This document shows positions 12,465 to 24,080 of a stretch of 64,000 nucleotides of DNA, piece by piece. The notes below the pieces were generated by a model that saw nothing but the letters and a program-made list of their open reading frames with translations, was not told where the DNA came from and did no database searches. How positions within the stretch are numbered: the first letter of the stretch is position 1; each line of letters opens with the position of its first letter. A program made the position numbers and the translations under genes. Origin of the DNA: Chiua virens (Eukaryota > Basidiomycota > Agaricomycetes > Boletales > Boletaceae); assembly GCA_019787685.1 (NCBI GenBank), contig JAHNUO010000007.1:930001-994000 (forward strand). The letters run 5' to 3'.

Positions 12465-14040
12465 GGTGTAAACGGGCTGCTGCTTCTTGCCTTGATTGAG
12501 ACCTCGTATATAAATCGATTCGTTACGAAACAAGTACGTGACATGGTGGGAGCAATTCTAGGATACGATTATTGGAATGGGGTTAAGATGGGTGCATCAA
12601 TCTCTTACATGAAGATCGAATGCGAAACACAGGAACCGAAGCGCATGATAAATAATTCATCAGCCGTACTGCGGCGGTGGCTCGGAGTCTCAGGACGAAC
12701 TGGCGGGTCAAAGAATAGATGACATACCGCAAGCCGGAATTCATATCAAGGCCACTCGGGACACACAAGAACTCGGACAATGGATAAACTGTGCAGACAA
12801 TCAAATTCCTGATCGCCGTTGCAAATGCAGTCTAATCACCGAAAAGAGTACCCAAATCGGATAGGAAAATACTCATCGAATGTAGTGATGCTCCGTAAGC
12901 CACTCAACGGAATTGTCGAGCTTGGGTTTCTTGGGAAATTGTTCACATCGCTAAGCGTACTCGTATACCCGCGGTGAAGTTGGAACTCTATTGGGACATA
13001 ATAACCCAAAAATGGAATGTGCTGGCGACGGTCTTTCTCTCAGGTAGAGACTCCAAGCGATAGCTTCAGTGACACCGTGTTCACTGTCATAACAGTTCAA
13101 GGCCGAAATTCCTGTCGTTTGTCACCATCTCGCGAGGGTTGTTATTCAATCCAGCCACGTACCAGCCGCCACCCAGACAACTAGCAAAAGCGGCCGGCCT
13201 GGCAGATCAGCCGCTTGCCTCCCCCTAATAGCATCGCTTATCGACCATCCCGTTGTACGACACATAATACAAGATGCATGATGCTCCACGCCATCATGAC
13301 GAAGGTTGGAAGAACTAAAGGAGATTGTGCGCGGGTGGACTAGGAAGAATGGTCATTCCGTTAATAGTATTAATGATGGCCAAAGATGGATGGAACACAC
13401 CAAATGGACGAATGAAAACTTGAACACCATGTGACTCTTGTACGGATTGTATGAACATGCCACTTCTAGACGAGCATCAAGGATGCAGAGGACTGGCGTG
13501 GAACATTAATCGGGGAACCGGACCTAGATAACATCGTGAGCTGCGGTCGCATAGTCCCTTCCTAGAATAGCTAACAAGAAACATCAAGAGAGTCGTGCGT
13601 GATTCTGAGCAGTCCAATGGCAGAAAAGGTGGCGAATTGACGGCGAACGGTCGCCATGGGTGTCGTGGCGTGTCTTGAAACAGCCGGAAACTGACGCCGC
13701 GAGCTAAGGCTAAATGGGAGTGGGTGATCCACATCGGCTCTGGCGATATCGATTACACGAACATATCAGGCGCGCGTACAATCACGATGGGGCCCGGGGG
13801 TAAGAAGATAGCTGGAGAGAAAGATAATTGCATAGTTTGGCCAAAACCATCTTCAAACAGCACGGAGACATCTGATCGCCGCTCCGCATACTCACCGTAG
13901 AACTTCCGAAGATACGTGTTCTAATTTTTGTGTGCTGGCGAACATTCAAACGTTCAAATGGCATAAATCACGTGATAATGTCACACCGTGTTTGTCACAA
14001 AGGGGGCATCCCACGAAGCTGATCAGATCAATGACATACC
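12465..14040. other. Intergenic region between the transporter array and chk1
   Basis: About 1.6 kb with no supported gene. It lies between the start of the copy 4 transporter (read leftward) and Chk1 (read rightward), so both promoters are expected here. Open frames on both strands lack family signatures and codon continuity. Confidence 0.5.
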
Positions 14041-16022
14041 ATGAAGTATCCCAAAGTAGCCGGTGGGTAACAACATCAAATCTACGGCGCATGCTGCATA
14101 GTCATCCCAAATCTTAGGTTATCAACTCGAGAAGGAAGTCGGTGGAGGTGGTTTCTCGAGGTAAACGCGCATTCATCCCTACTTCGTCTCATTACAACTA
14201 CCAAATACCTAGAGTATTCCGAGCGGTGGACTTCGAAAACCATCGCGTAGCAGCATGTAAGGTGATCTTCATCACTGACAAAACGACGGACCAAGAGCGC
14301 AAAAGCGTAGACAAGGAAATGAAGATCCACGCTTCCCTCAAACATCGCAGTATACTCGAATTTATCAGTGCCGTCGTCGTGGAACTCAAGTACGAGCGCC
14401 ACTATGTACCGGGGATCTATATGCTCCTAGAGTTTGCCGCAGGAGGGGACTTGTTTGATAAGATCGGTGGGTGTCGAACAAGTAGTGGCGACGTCGGGGT
14501 ATTCAGTCTGTAACAGCGCCGGATGTCGGCACGGGAGAGGATGTGGCACATCTGTATTTCAAGCAGTTGGTGGACGGAATGGTACGCCTTAGTCCCGTAT
14601 ACTTTCGCGCCACTCTGGCAATTGACGTCACATAGGATTTTATTCACGCACAAGGAGTCTGTCATAGAGATCTCAAACCAGAAAATCTACTTCTAGACTG
14701 CGCAGGAACGCTCAAGATATCTGACTTTGGACTTTCTGCCGTCTACAAACAAAAGGAAACTGGGAAGACACGGCAACTGAGCGAACGTTGTGGCAGCTTA
14801 CCCTATATCGCGCCTGAGGTGCGTGCACAATGCCTTTGTTTGAGAGGTACTCGTTCATTGGCGCGATGGCAGTTAAATTATGGAGTTCCATACGAAGCAG
14901 AACCAATTGATATATGGGGTATGGGTGTCATATTGTTTGCACTTCTTGCTGGGAGTACGTCTCGAAGTTGCCAGCTATCGACCCATTATTGATCTTTGTA
15001 TGCTTAGACACCCCATGGGATGAGCCCACCGATGGCAGCTCGGAATTTTGCAGATATCTCTCAGGGGAGATATTTAATGAAGAACCGTGGACCAAATTTG
15101 GCACAAATGCACTCTGTACGTCGACGCTACCTTACCGGTGATAGACTAAACATCTCGCATAGCTCTTGTTTGCGGAATGCTGACCTTGGAAGCTGAAAAA
15201 CGCATGACGATGGCTGAAATCTATGCGCATCCTTGGGTTGCAAGGTGTGTTTGCACCACGGCCCAAAGTCATCCTTGTTCAACTACATCAGACAGAGCCA
15301 ACTAGCCACACGAGGCTTGCAAGTACTAGCAGAACAACTCACCCAATCCCTGCGCGACATTGGCGACCTCACGTACGCCGACCCCGAAGTGTCGTAAGTA
15401 TCCATCGTGTCAGCGAACCACCCATCGATATGATGTGTCCAACCAGCTCACGCAAGGACGCCGACGGTGACGAGATCATGTCCACCGCCCAATCCCAATT
15501 CACACAATCTCTCCTCCTATTCGTAAGCCACTTCTTCGTCCACTGTCCTCTCCTTCTTCCAACGACCAACGACCAGTCCCAAACCCAAAACGGCCGACAT
15601 TACAACCCACACCTCACCCGCTTCTACACCGGTATCGGACCTGGCATCTTGATCGACCTAATTAAGGAAAGCCTTGCCGCGGAACAGGTCAAATACAAGG
15701 ACGCCACCATCCTCGCGGGATCGAGAGCGACCCACCGACTGCGGATCGGGGGATTCGACAAGCGCAAGATCATGTTCAAGGGCTGGGTTGAACTTGAGAT
15801 ATTTAATTGGGGGAACGTGTCAGGGGCGTTCTGTGTGATGCAGCGTGACGTGGTATGTCAGTTCATACGAGAGACTTAGGTTATGATTTGGACTGATGTC
15901 ATGCTTTCTCGGGGTAGGGGAATCCGATCTCTTGGAGAGAACTTTGGAAAAAGCTGATAAAATCGCCGGCGGTGTCAGACCATGTACTGCGAAAATTAGA
16001 TGATGACAGGATGGCGACTTAA
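14041..16022 (+). CDS. chk1: Checkpoint kinase Chk1 (Ser/Thr kinase)
   Basis: DNA-damage/replication checkpoint effector kinase, nuclear. The first exons (14041-14062, 14118-14160, 14213-14466) join to MKYPKVAGYQLEKEVGGGGF, giving the Gly-rich loop, then AACKV with the catalytic Lys. Later exons give the ELxAGGD-type hinge (LLEFAAGGDLFDKI), HRDLKPENLLLD catalytic loop, SDFGLSAVY, an activation segment with RCGSLPYIAPE, and PIDIWGMGVILFALLAG. The tail (SQFTQSLLLF, RYNPHLTRFY-like, FKGWVELE, FCVMQRDVGNPISWRELWKKL) is the C-terminal KA1-like regulatory domain of Chk1. The stop is TAA 16020-16022. Between HPWVA and the linker PKSSLFNYI (about 15240-15265) the frame moves twice; two inserted bases in GG and CCC runs would explain it, so either sequencing error or damage. 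The size otherwise fits the family. Confidence 0.9.
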
Positions 16023-17510
16023 GGGATATAAGTCATGATCAAGTGTATATATCTTTTTTTTGCTTATAATTGTGAGTGATGCGAGATACCTTCCACCGAA
16101 GCTTCATAAAATTCAACAAGCTCGTCTGCTTCTTAGATCTTCCACCACAAGTTTCCCCTCTTTGCGATCAACGTTCAATTTCCAAGCTTAAGGCCGACCT
16201 TTCCGAGAAGCTGCTCGCGAGAACGTCCACTGGGATCTCGTGGGCCGCTTTCTGGTGCGATGTGTCTCTTTCCCGAGTCGTGGTATTGTCTCAGATCGCA
16301 AAGACAGACACTGCAGTACACCTCATAGTTTATATCTGCGCACGACTCGGAGCCATATTCTGAACGATGAAAAAGTTTTGTGAATATCTATTTGCTGTTA
16401 TTCGGAAACAACACGTACCAGGTCTGTATCAGCCTGAGGTAGGGTAGAATGAAGTCAAATCTGATATATAGGTTTTCCTGTACACCGGCGCCAAAACTCA
16501 TTCATCAGGGCAAACCGAGGTTGATGTTCGCAAATTCCGATCCGTTGATGTCATGCCATCCGAGTGTATGTTCAAATCTTTTGTCAATACGATACAGGTG
16601 ACAGAATGAGTGCTCGTGCATTTGTTTCATGTCTCTCCTAGAGAATTCGCTTGCACTGAAATTACACTGTTAGCCCAATTTCCACCTCTTCAGCTTGAAT
16701 CCGTCTATTGTCTCCTCACCGCCAAAAATCCAGGTAACACTTTGTCCACTTCCTCCCATCTTTAAGACCGAGACTCGTCCATCTACCGCTCGGGTTTGGC
16801 CAAAGGGGGAAGTTGTGAGAGGGGGACGATGATAGTTTCATTGATGCATGGTAATTGAGTGATTTCAAAGAACGCGGCCACAAGAGAGTCGCAGAAAGGA
16901 CCTTCTGATCCTCTTTATCTGGACATATAAGGGTGGAGGTTTTGCAGCGACGGAGATCTGGAAATTATGTCCATTGACATAGATTTGGGTGACCACAAGA
17001 AAAACGGAAGTGTGAGGCCGACAAGAGAATGGGTGGACAGCGACTGCAAGAGCGGCGCATACTTTTCATCTGTTTCTTTCCAAACGAGGGTTTAAAGATT
17101 CAGGACAAGTGTGCTGCAGGACATTCAACCACTCCATACACACAGTGTTCAGTGGTTGAGAAATCCCATGGGTCCATGTAAGACAATAGGATGAAGTACC
17201 TGATTGAAGGTTAAAGTCTCCCGCAAGATATTTAAAGCAGCGTCATGGTAAAGTTCAACAAGTCTGCGCTTCTCCAGACTCCAGTTTGGATTTCATGAAG
17301 GATGGCATGTTGGACCTCGTCAATAAGTACCGGTACATCTTGCGCATGATCTGGGTCCAGTCCAAGATGTTTGAACTTGAACAAATTCAAGCGATAAACA
17401 CTTGCTAGTAGGAGTTCAAACAAAGTAGCCAATCAAAAGGCTTGGCTCGATCAAGAACGACTCAGTTGCTTACTTGAATTCAGCGCTGGTCACCGGCCTA
17501 CCCTGCAACG
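16023..17510. other. Intergenic region with possible unassigned exons
   Basis: 1.5 kb between chk1 and the GPN GTPase. A plausible spliced plus-strand reading exists at about 16370-16735: an ATG segment, then an exon starting after ATATAG (VFLYTGAKTHSSG...), then one starting after CTCCTAG (EFACTEITLLAQFPP...). I do not recognise the product and could not find a convincing start or end. A minus-strand frame at 17232-17432 is also open but unplaced. Confidence 0.3.
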
Positions 17511-18739
17511 ATGCCATTCGGTGAGGTCGTTTGCGGTGCTCCTGGAAGTGGCAAATCGACCTACTGCTATGGAAAACATCAGTTGTTCACTGCATTCCAG
17601 CGACCCATCTCTATTGTCAACCTCGATCCCGCCAACGACAACATCGCGTATCCGTGTGCTATCGACATCACATCCCTCATCACCCTCCAAGAGGCGATGG
17701 ATACTCATGGACTGGGTCCCAATGGCGGTATGCTGTATTGCATGGAATACCTCGAAGCCAATCTCGACTGGCTGGAGGCGGGATTAAACGAATTGGGACC
17801 AGACGCGTACGTCCTGTTCGATATCCCAGGACAAGTCGAGCTGGGGACAGTCCACGAGTCTCTCAAACGTATCATCCAGAGACTCTCCAAGATCGGATTC
17901 CGGGTGCGTTTGTTCACGTTCTCTCCGGTTTGACCAGTGCTGACACGAGGTCATACATAATTCGCTGCCAGCTCGCAGCCGTTAATCTGTGTGATGCCCA
18001 CTACGTCACCGACGCCGCCAAGTACGTATCCATCCTCCTCCTCTCCCTTCGAACCATGCTCCAGCTCGAGTTGCCACATATCAACGTACTTTCCAAAATC
18101 GATATCCTATCTCAGTACGGTGATCTCGGTGGGTTGTTTCTTCTCGTGCGCACGCGGTTCTAACATGTATCCAAGACTTCAACCTCGATTTTTACACCGA
18201 GGTGCAAGATCTATCGTATCTAGAGAACGCCTTGAATACAAGCTCGCCACGTTTCACTGCGCTCAACCTGGCGCTGATATCTGTGATCGAAGATTACAGC
18301 CTGGTCGGATTTGAAACGCTCGCTGTCGAGGTAACTTGCTGAAACCATGCATGTTTTTCCTGTGTGCAACCTGTTTATTCATGACTCCAAGGACAAGAAT
18401 TCAATGCTGCACCTATCCCGTGTCATCGATCGCGCCACTGGCTACATCTTCGTCCCACCCAAAGATGCGCCTGTGCCAGAAGGTACCATAGATTCAAGCG
18501 CTACGTCGGCATCTGCCCGGCCAAATCTGTACTCCTTATTCACAACAGCCGCTGGACCGACGGCGGGAAACATAAGAGATGTTCAGGAGCGATGGGTGGA
18601 GGCAAAGGAAGAATATGATGCATTCGAGAGGAAGGAGTGGAGGCGGGAAGGGGAACTGTTGAGAGACCAGGCGGCAAGACAGCGGGAAAAGCAGGATGAG
18701 GGGGAAATGAAAGCGGGAGGGATAAGAGAGCGAAAATAA
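17511..18739 (+). CDS. gpn2: GPN-loop GTPase 2 (RNA polymerase II assembly/import factor)
   Basis: Cytoplasmic GTPase of the GPN family that helps assemble and import RNA polymerases II and III. The P-loop GAPGSGKST lies at about residues 9-17, followed by NLDPAND, the diagnostic GPN loop (LGPNGGMLYC), the G3 motif FDIPGQVEL and the G4-like SKIDIL. The exon chain is clean: ...SKIGFR, then after CTGCCAG the block NLCDAHYVTDAAKY, then DFNLDFYTEVQDLSYLENAL after CCAAG, then the final exon DKNSMLHLSRVIDRATGYIF. The stop is TAA 18737-18739 after a charged, Arg/Glu/Lys-rich tail. The residue after VEL is Gly where an aromatic (usually Trp) is expected in the family. All junctions stay in frame, with no break seen. 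Confidence 0.93.
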
Positions 18740-21700
18740 ATTGTGTCATATCTTTCCATGTGCCACATTCTGTGACCACGACAATGCCACCTTTGACGAA
18801 CATCAATTTGAAGGTATCGTAGTGTTTTCAAAGAGCGAAAACTCCCCGAAAGGCCGGATGGGAATTCTCGTCACTGTACTGTGAGATACATATGAGGTTC
18901 CTCCGATGGCTTGCATTGGGTTCGGGCAGCCTGCAAGACCGTTACAATACTACTTCTCACGATACCACTGATGTTTGGTTTTCTTGTAAAGCCTTCTCAG
19001 AAGACAGGACAGGACGGTGCAAAAGGGCATCCGACCAGAGTTTAGAAATGAGGAGGGTACTTCTGGCGCTCAGCGTGTCGAGGATCCCTGTAGCCTCGTC
19101 GACTCACTTGTGTTCCAGCACTCGCTACTAATTGCACGCAGCATGATACCGTAAACTAAACACTCTGAACGGAAAGACGCGTTTGTCCCGCCGGTAAGAT
19201 GTGAAGATCTACCCCACCAGACTGGCACTTTGATCTGTATCTTTTCCAACGTTCGACAGTCGATCTTCAGCGGGCATGTAGGAGATCTGGGCACCTCCAA
19301 AAGCCCCTCGCTTGAAATGGCGTCGTCAGCGGACGGAACACGAAGCAAGCGAAAAATTAACGGACTTCAAAGAAGGTGACACTGAGTGGCTCAGATCCAC
19401 ATAAGGCTGGGGTGTATTGGGGTTGAGTACAAGACTTGCAGTGTCCTGCGGCGTGTGAGACCATGGTTGAGCGCCGCAGGCCCTAGGTGCAGCTAGCGAC
19501 AGCTCATTTCCGGCGAGTGCCCTTGCAACCACTCATTAACACGAGTAAAGACCCAAAGAGAAGGTAGTGGACGATGTCCCTCACATGTGGGATTCAAATG
19601 ATTCCAGGAATTTCACATGCGATCTCTTTTGGTTTTGCTGCCAAAAGTGACGTTAGCATGAAGCGTATCGAGAAACAGTCAACGTACCCTTGGAAGATGG
19701 TTCAACTAGAACTCGAGCAGTTCACCACTTACACGTTGTCACCGTCCACATCCATCGCACATAAAACAGCGGGATAGGGGATGAGGGGGAAACAAGGAGC
19801 AGCTCCCCGTTGACTGGCGTTGATACTGGTGTATGTCAGACAAAGACGAGAGGATAATCAACAACATACTACTCCGACTTCGAGTTCCGAAAGAACCATC
19901 TCAGCATTTTGGGGTATTCGGTCTTGGTCGCAGAGCCTTTTAGTACATCTAGCTATCTCGCGAAACCAGTAAGCATCAACACAACATTATGTTAAGCGAT
20001 ACACGCACCGTTTGATGAACCAGCATCCGCAACAGTGACTTGCACAGCAAGCGCAATGTTGACCGGTGATGTCTCTGCGCTGCGGAGACCTCCATTGGTA
20101 ACCAGTACCAGGTTGTGTCCTTCTAGGATCCGGCTTGACGTCCTCCAGGGATTGCCCAGTGTCGGACTGGGCATCTCAGTATGTCAGTACCCTGTTGCCA
20201 TCTCCTTTGGCGGGCATAAGGCGACCTCCGGTGTCGCGGGTATCATGTCAGCGCCAGGCTGACCAATAGTTGTGCCGGGGGATGGACTGGATGGTAAGAC
20301 ATTCTGAGCAATTTCCAGGTTCCTGACCGTCGGATTGGGGCTACAGGATGCATGTCAGACTGGGAAAAGACAACGAAAAGGACCGCTCAGGTACGCACTA
20401 TAAGTATTTCGGCAGTGATGAGTGAACCACCCGATGAAGTTGAGGCTGCGGGTGCCTTTTGAACAACACGCATGCTGAGCCTCATGCGATGACTGAAGAC
20501 ATAACTGACGATCCTTCGACTCCTGCACGTAGACGTTACGCCGTTAGTCACATCTCTGAGTACAAGGCGAAGTGGTGTACTACCTTTTCCGTCCTTGCAT
20601 CATCTGTCGGTCCAGAAACTTGCAAGGATCTGTACTTTTCGCGTTGCACCTTTCGTAGCCTGGCTGGCAAATGAGACGTCTGCTGGCAGGGCCACCTTCT
20701 TGATCATGGTGGGTTCCGCTTGCATTCCAGCTAGCTCCGAGAGTAGGTGTGCGACTGCGAATAGTTTGGTCCTCGGCTTCTGGAAATCCGCGACAGGCTT
20801 TCGAGGGATCATCGCAGCTTTTGTCATCGTCAATCTTCATCTTGTCGGCCTTGGTGGTGAGTTCCTAAATCCTCGTGTACAAGTCCATCTCTACGCAAGA
20901 AAAAACCCCACGCCGGCCATGGGCTCTTCCGTGAGCTGCTACACTATCGCAGGAATGGTTGATTGGTCTCGTGGGTGCTTCGATTTCCCGGCCATGGATC
21001 AGCGCGGGCGTACGGGTACCGTCGGTGAACGTGATACGATCCATTGGGCTGACGAAGACGATGTCCGACCGAGTCACGGCGACCTTGGTGACGAGAGCGC
21101 TGACCGACTTGACGAGCTTGAAGTCGGTCGACGGTTGCACCATGAGGTTACCAAACGTCCTTGCTCGCGTGTCAAGCCGTGCTTGGATGTAGTGGAAATG
21201 ATGCGTCGTGCTGTCAAGCGAGGTTGCCTAGCGGATGAACAGCTAGACCTGAGATCTACGAACGACAGCGGCGCCTGAAGGCTGACGGATGCGAACGCGG
21301 AAGCACTCGAGGACACGAGACGCGATTGGTGATGGCAGGAAGTGCCTGAGAGGAGAGGGCAGACGAGAAAGTGGACATGGAAGGAGGAAGGAAAGGAACT
21401 GAAGACGGTGATGTTTCGATCTGTCCTTATATATGCCATAGATTGAAGTTTGGACTAGAGGTCAGCCGCCTGATTGAGAGCTGGACCAACGCGTTATCAA
21501 TCAAACAACCTCCATTCTTGACTTGGTCCCAACCGGAACCCCACCGTCCGCGAGTCTTTATGCCGCCTGGTGCTGGACCGAACGATGCTACAGAAAATGA
21601 TACTTACCTTTGGAATGTAAGCCTCCTTGAAGGTTTTTCAGCCCAAGCGGTGAGGACACGGCGAGCAGCGGCCTCACTGCTTGAAATGCCGAGAGACAGC

Positions 21701-22149
21701 GGCAAGACTTAATGCGAACCACAGGATAAAGCATGGTGCATTTGAAAAGCCTCGTGGAATGATCGGTGAATGTTTTGGTAGTTATCGCTGTGCAAAACTA
21801 ACTCGGCGTGAACCATCGCGTGACCGCGTCAAACCTTAACATATGTGAGGTGGGGCGTGGGCGCGCGTGAGTCAGGCCTAGAGCAGGAGAAAACACGAGC
21901 GAATCAAGGATGGCAGCAACGGCGTACTTGGCCCACAAGCGGGCGATACATCTCTCGAGACCTCCACATTCATTCAGACAAAGGAAAAAGGTGAGAGCGT
22001 GGTACCAATATTGTGCATCACATAGTCACTTGTAAAATACGCGTGGATTACAACCGGAAAGAGGTTCGACATTACATGATACACTGGATGCAGATGATAA
22101 AAGATATCGAACCAATAAGGAAACAGAGGAAACAGGCTTGAAAAGCCTT
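18740..22149. other. Region without an assignable gene; possible coding traces at 19.9-21.4 kb
   Basis: 3.4 kb between gpn2 and histone H2A. At 20865-21440 and 20600-20833 the minus strand has amino-acid-like open frames (for example DFKLVKSVSALVTKVAVTR and PADVSFASQATKG), while the plus strand has a 227-codon frame at 20595-21278 overlapping them. I recognise neither, and the splice logic is not convincing. It may be a lineage-specific or decayed gene. The rest (18740-19900, 21440-22149) shows nothing supportable. Confidence 0.3.
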
Positions 22150-22883
22150 CTACACTTCCTGGCTGGCGCCCTCCTTCTTTCCTTTGCTGTTGCAGAAATG
22201 TGAGACGCACATCATCGGATGGATGGGATAGACAAACCTTGTTTTGGAGGGTAAGAGCTCAGGGTTGATGAAGGGAACGACACCACCCTGAGATATGACT
22301 ACATCACCAAGGAGTTTGTTTAACCTGTGACAAGCACTAAGTAGAATCCTTGCAAAGGGATTTGACACTTACTCCTCGTCATTTCTGATGGCAAGCTGAA
22401 GATGACGTGGGACGATACGTTGTTTCTACAGAATCTTGAGCGTCGAGGTGAAAGGCAATCCCATCTCTTACGCACCTTGTTATCACGAGCGGCATTTCCA
22501 GCCAGCTCGAGAATCTCCGCAGCAAGGTACTCCAAGACCGCCGCAAGATAAACTAAAAATGGACGTGAATTTCTGATAAATAAACCATAGGATGTAGTGG
22601 GGATATACCTGGTGCACCAGCACCCACACGTTGAGCATAGTTGCCCTTCTTCAAGAGACGGTGTACACGACCGACTGGGAATTGGAGACCGGCCTTGGCA
22701 GAACGAGATTGTGCCTTTCCCTCACCACCAGCCTTGCCACCAGACTTTCCGGCTTTGCCTGTAGATCCCAGGGAGTTAGGAGTAACCCTAAGCAGCGCTT
22801 GAATGAGTACAGACCTTTTCCAGACTAAAAAGTACGGTATGAGATGGATGTTAATACTGCAAAAGAAATGATTGACGAACCAT
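22150..22883 (-). CDS. Histone H2A
   Basis: Core nucleosome histone. Seven coding exons join to the canonical protein: [101 protein letters not shown] and the C-terminal tail [12 protein letters not shown]. The SQ motif near the C-terminus (ASQEV) is the H2A.X-like damage phosphorylation site that fungal major H2A carries. The first coding exon is only the ATG (22881-22883) and the second is a 10 nt microexon (22815-22824, TCTGGAAAAG). The stop is TAG 22150-22152. Every junction is GT-AG and in frame. The upstream neighbour, read divergently, is ATP10 rather than the H2B partner seen in many fungi. Confidence 0.95.
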
Positions 22884-23065
22884 GTTTATATTGTACAGAT
22901 ATACAGTTGGGAGTGGCAGAGAGTGCGAAGTGGTGGTGGTAAAAAGACAAGAGTGGTCGGTCAACAAAGTATGCGCGACCCGCGTCATATATATAAAGGT
23001 CACGTGATGACTACCGTACACAGTGTATTTCCTAGTTTAGGAAATGTAACACTCTTGATCCCGAA
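22884..23065. promoter_or_regulatory. Shared divergent promoter of histone H2A and ATP10
   Basis: About 180 bp separate the two divergent start codons. It contains a TATA-like run (TCATATATATAAAGG, about 22985-22999) that can serve H2A on the minus strand, and a palindromic CACGTG E-box at 23001-23006. CACGTG is the usual target of bHLH factors; which protein binds here is not shown by the sequence. Confidence 0.5.
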
Positions 23066-24006
23066 ATGTCCGTGCACCGTACAATCAAGCCACTTGCAAA
23101 GACATGGCACTCGCTGGTCCTCGAGTAGCGTCAGTAAAAAAAATACCAGTACTGATGCACCCCTTCCGCTGTTGCAGCGACCACTTGGCGTCAAGGACCG
23201 GCCGGCAGCATATACCAAGACTTGGGGCGACACGAGGAAGGAGCTAATGGATCAAGAGACGCGTCTCCAGCAACGACAACATTTGTGAGTCTTGCTCTCG
23301 TGTGGTGCTTGCATGTGTTCACGCTCCCCAGAATAGAAGAAGCCGGCAAAGGGTACTTTACGGATCTGAATGCGACCCGGAGACATGGAGGCAAGTCATG
23401 GATCGCACCCAATGTCATGGTCAGGGAGGATGCAAGTACCATGACTCATCTCGTCTGTACATTACTGAGGAATGTCGTAGAAAGCGTTGTATTTTCCAAA
23501 CATTTCTGGTTCTCGACTGGACACTCGTGCTCAGACACACACGACCGACATTTGTCGTGGCCACGTCTCTGTGATTGCCATGCTATCAACCAGGATGTCG
23601 GAGGTGCTCGGTGGTTCATTGTGTGCCCGATGCGATGACTGACAGACGCAGGTGCACGTCAATGGATTCGTCTCGCCAACGAACGCGCGGTATGTGTCCA
23701 ACCCGCTATACCAATATGTGCAGATCAACCTGCAGGAAAACCTTCTCAAGTCGTGGCTTGTGTCGCTCTTTCTCTCGTCTATCGCGAAAGCGGTGCCCAA
23801 AGAACTGCATCCCACATATCTGGTGTCGAGTCAAAACTGTCGAGTTTGTGCGCGAGCCTCTGGGCATGACGAACAAGCATGTCGGGTACGTGTACTTGGT
23901 GGATGAGAACCTCAAGGTTCGTTGGGCAGGGTGTGCGGACGCGAAGGTGGAGGAGGCGCAAGCTCTAGAGACGTGTACGGGTGTTTTGCTGAGCCGACTT
24001 GAGTAG
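23066..24006 (+). CDS. ATP10: Mitochondrial ATP synthase assembly factor ATP10
   Basis: Inner-membrane chaperone needed for Fo assembly (Atp6-Atp9 association). ATG at 23066 gives a basic, Ser-rich presequence (MSVHRTIKPLAKTWHS) typical of mitochondrial import. Exons then give KGYFTDLNATRRHGG, KSWIAPNVMVRED, ALYFPNISG, the RGHVSVIAMLSTRMSE block, and NKHVGYVYLVDENLKVRWAG near the C-terminus. The stop is TAG 24004-24006. Two frame breaks, each fixed by omitting one T between C and G, occur at 23115 (TCGC-T-GGTCC) and 23838 (AAAC-T-GTCGAG). If the first is real, an alternative in-frame upstream ATG exists at 23007. Only 74 bp separate it from Sec24 downstream. Confidence 0.85.
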
Positions 24007-24080
24007 TAGGCGAGCTTGTTTGTCCGTGTTGGCTACGTGTCTTTATCCAGAAATCCACTTTCACTTGCAAACCCTCTACA

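Noticed and set aside
23007..23066. Upstream in-frame ATG of ATP10 at 23007
   Set aside because: Would leave almost no 5' leader after the E-box and a non-targeting N-terminus; ATG 23066 gives a good mitochondrial presequence if one inserted T is discounted.
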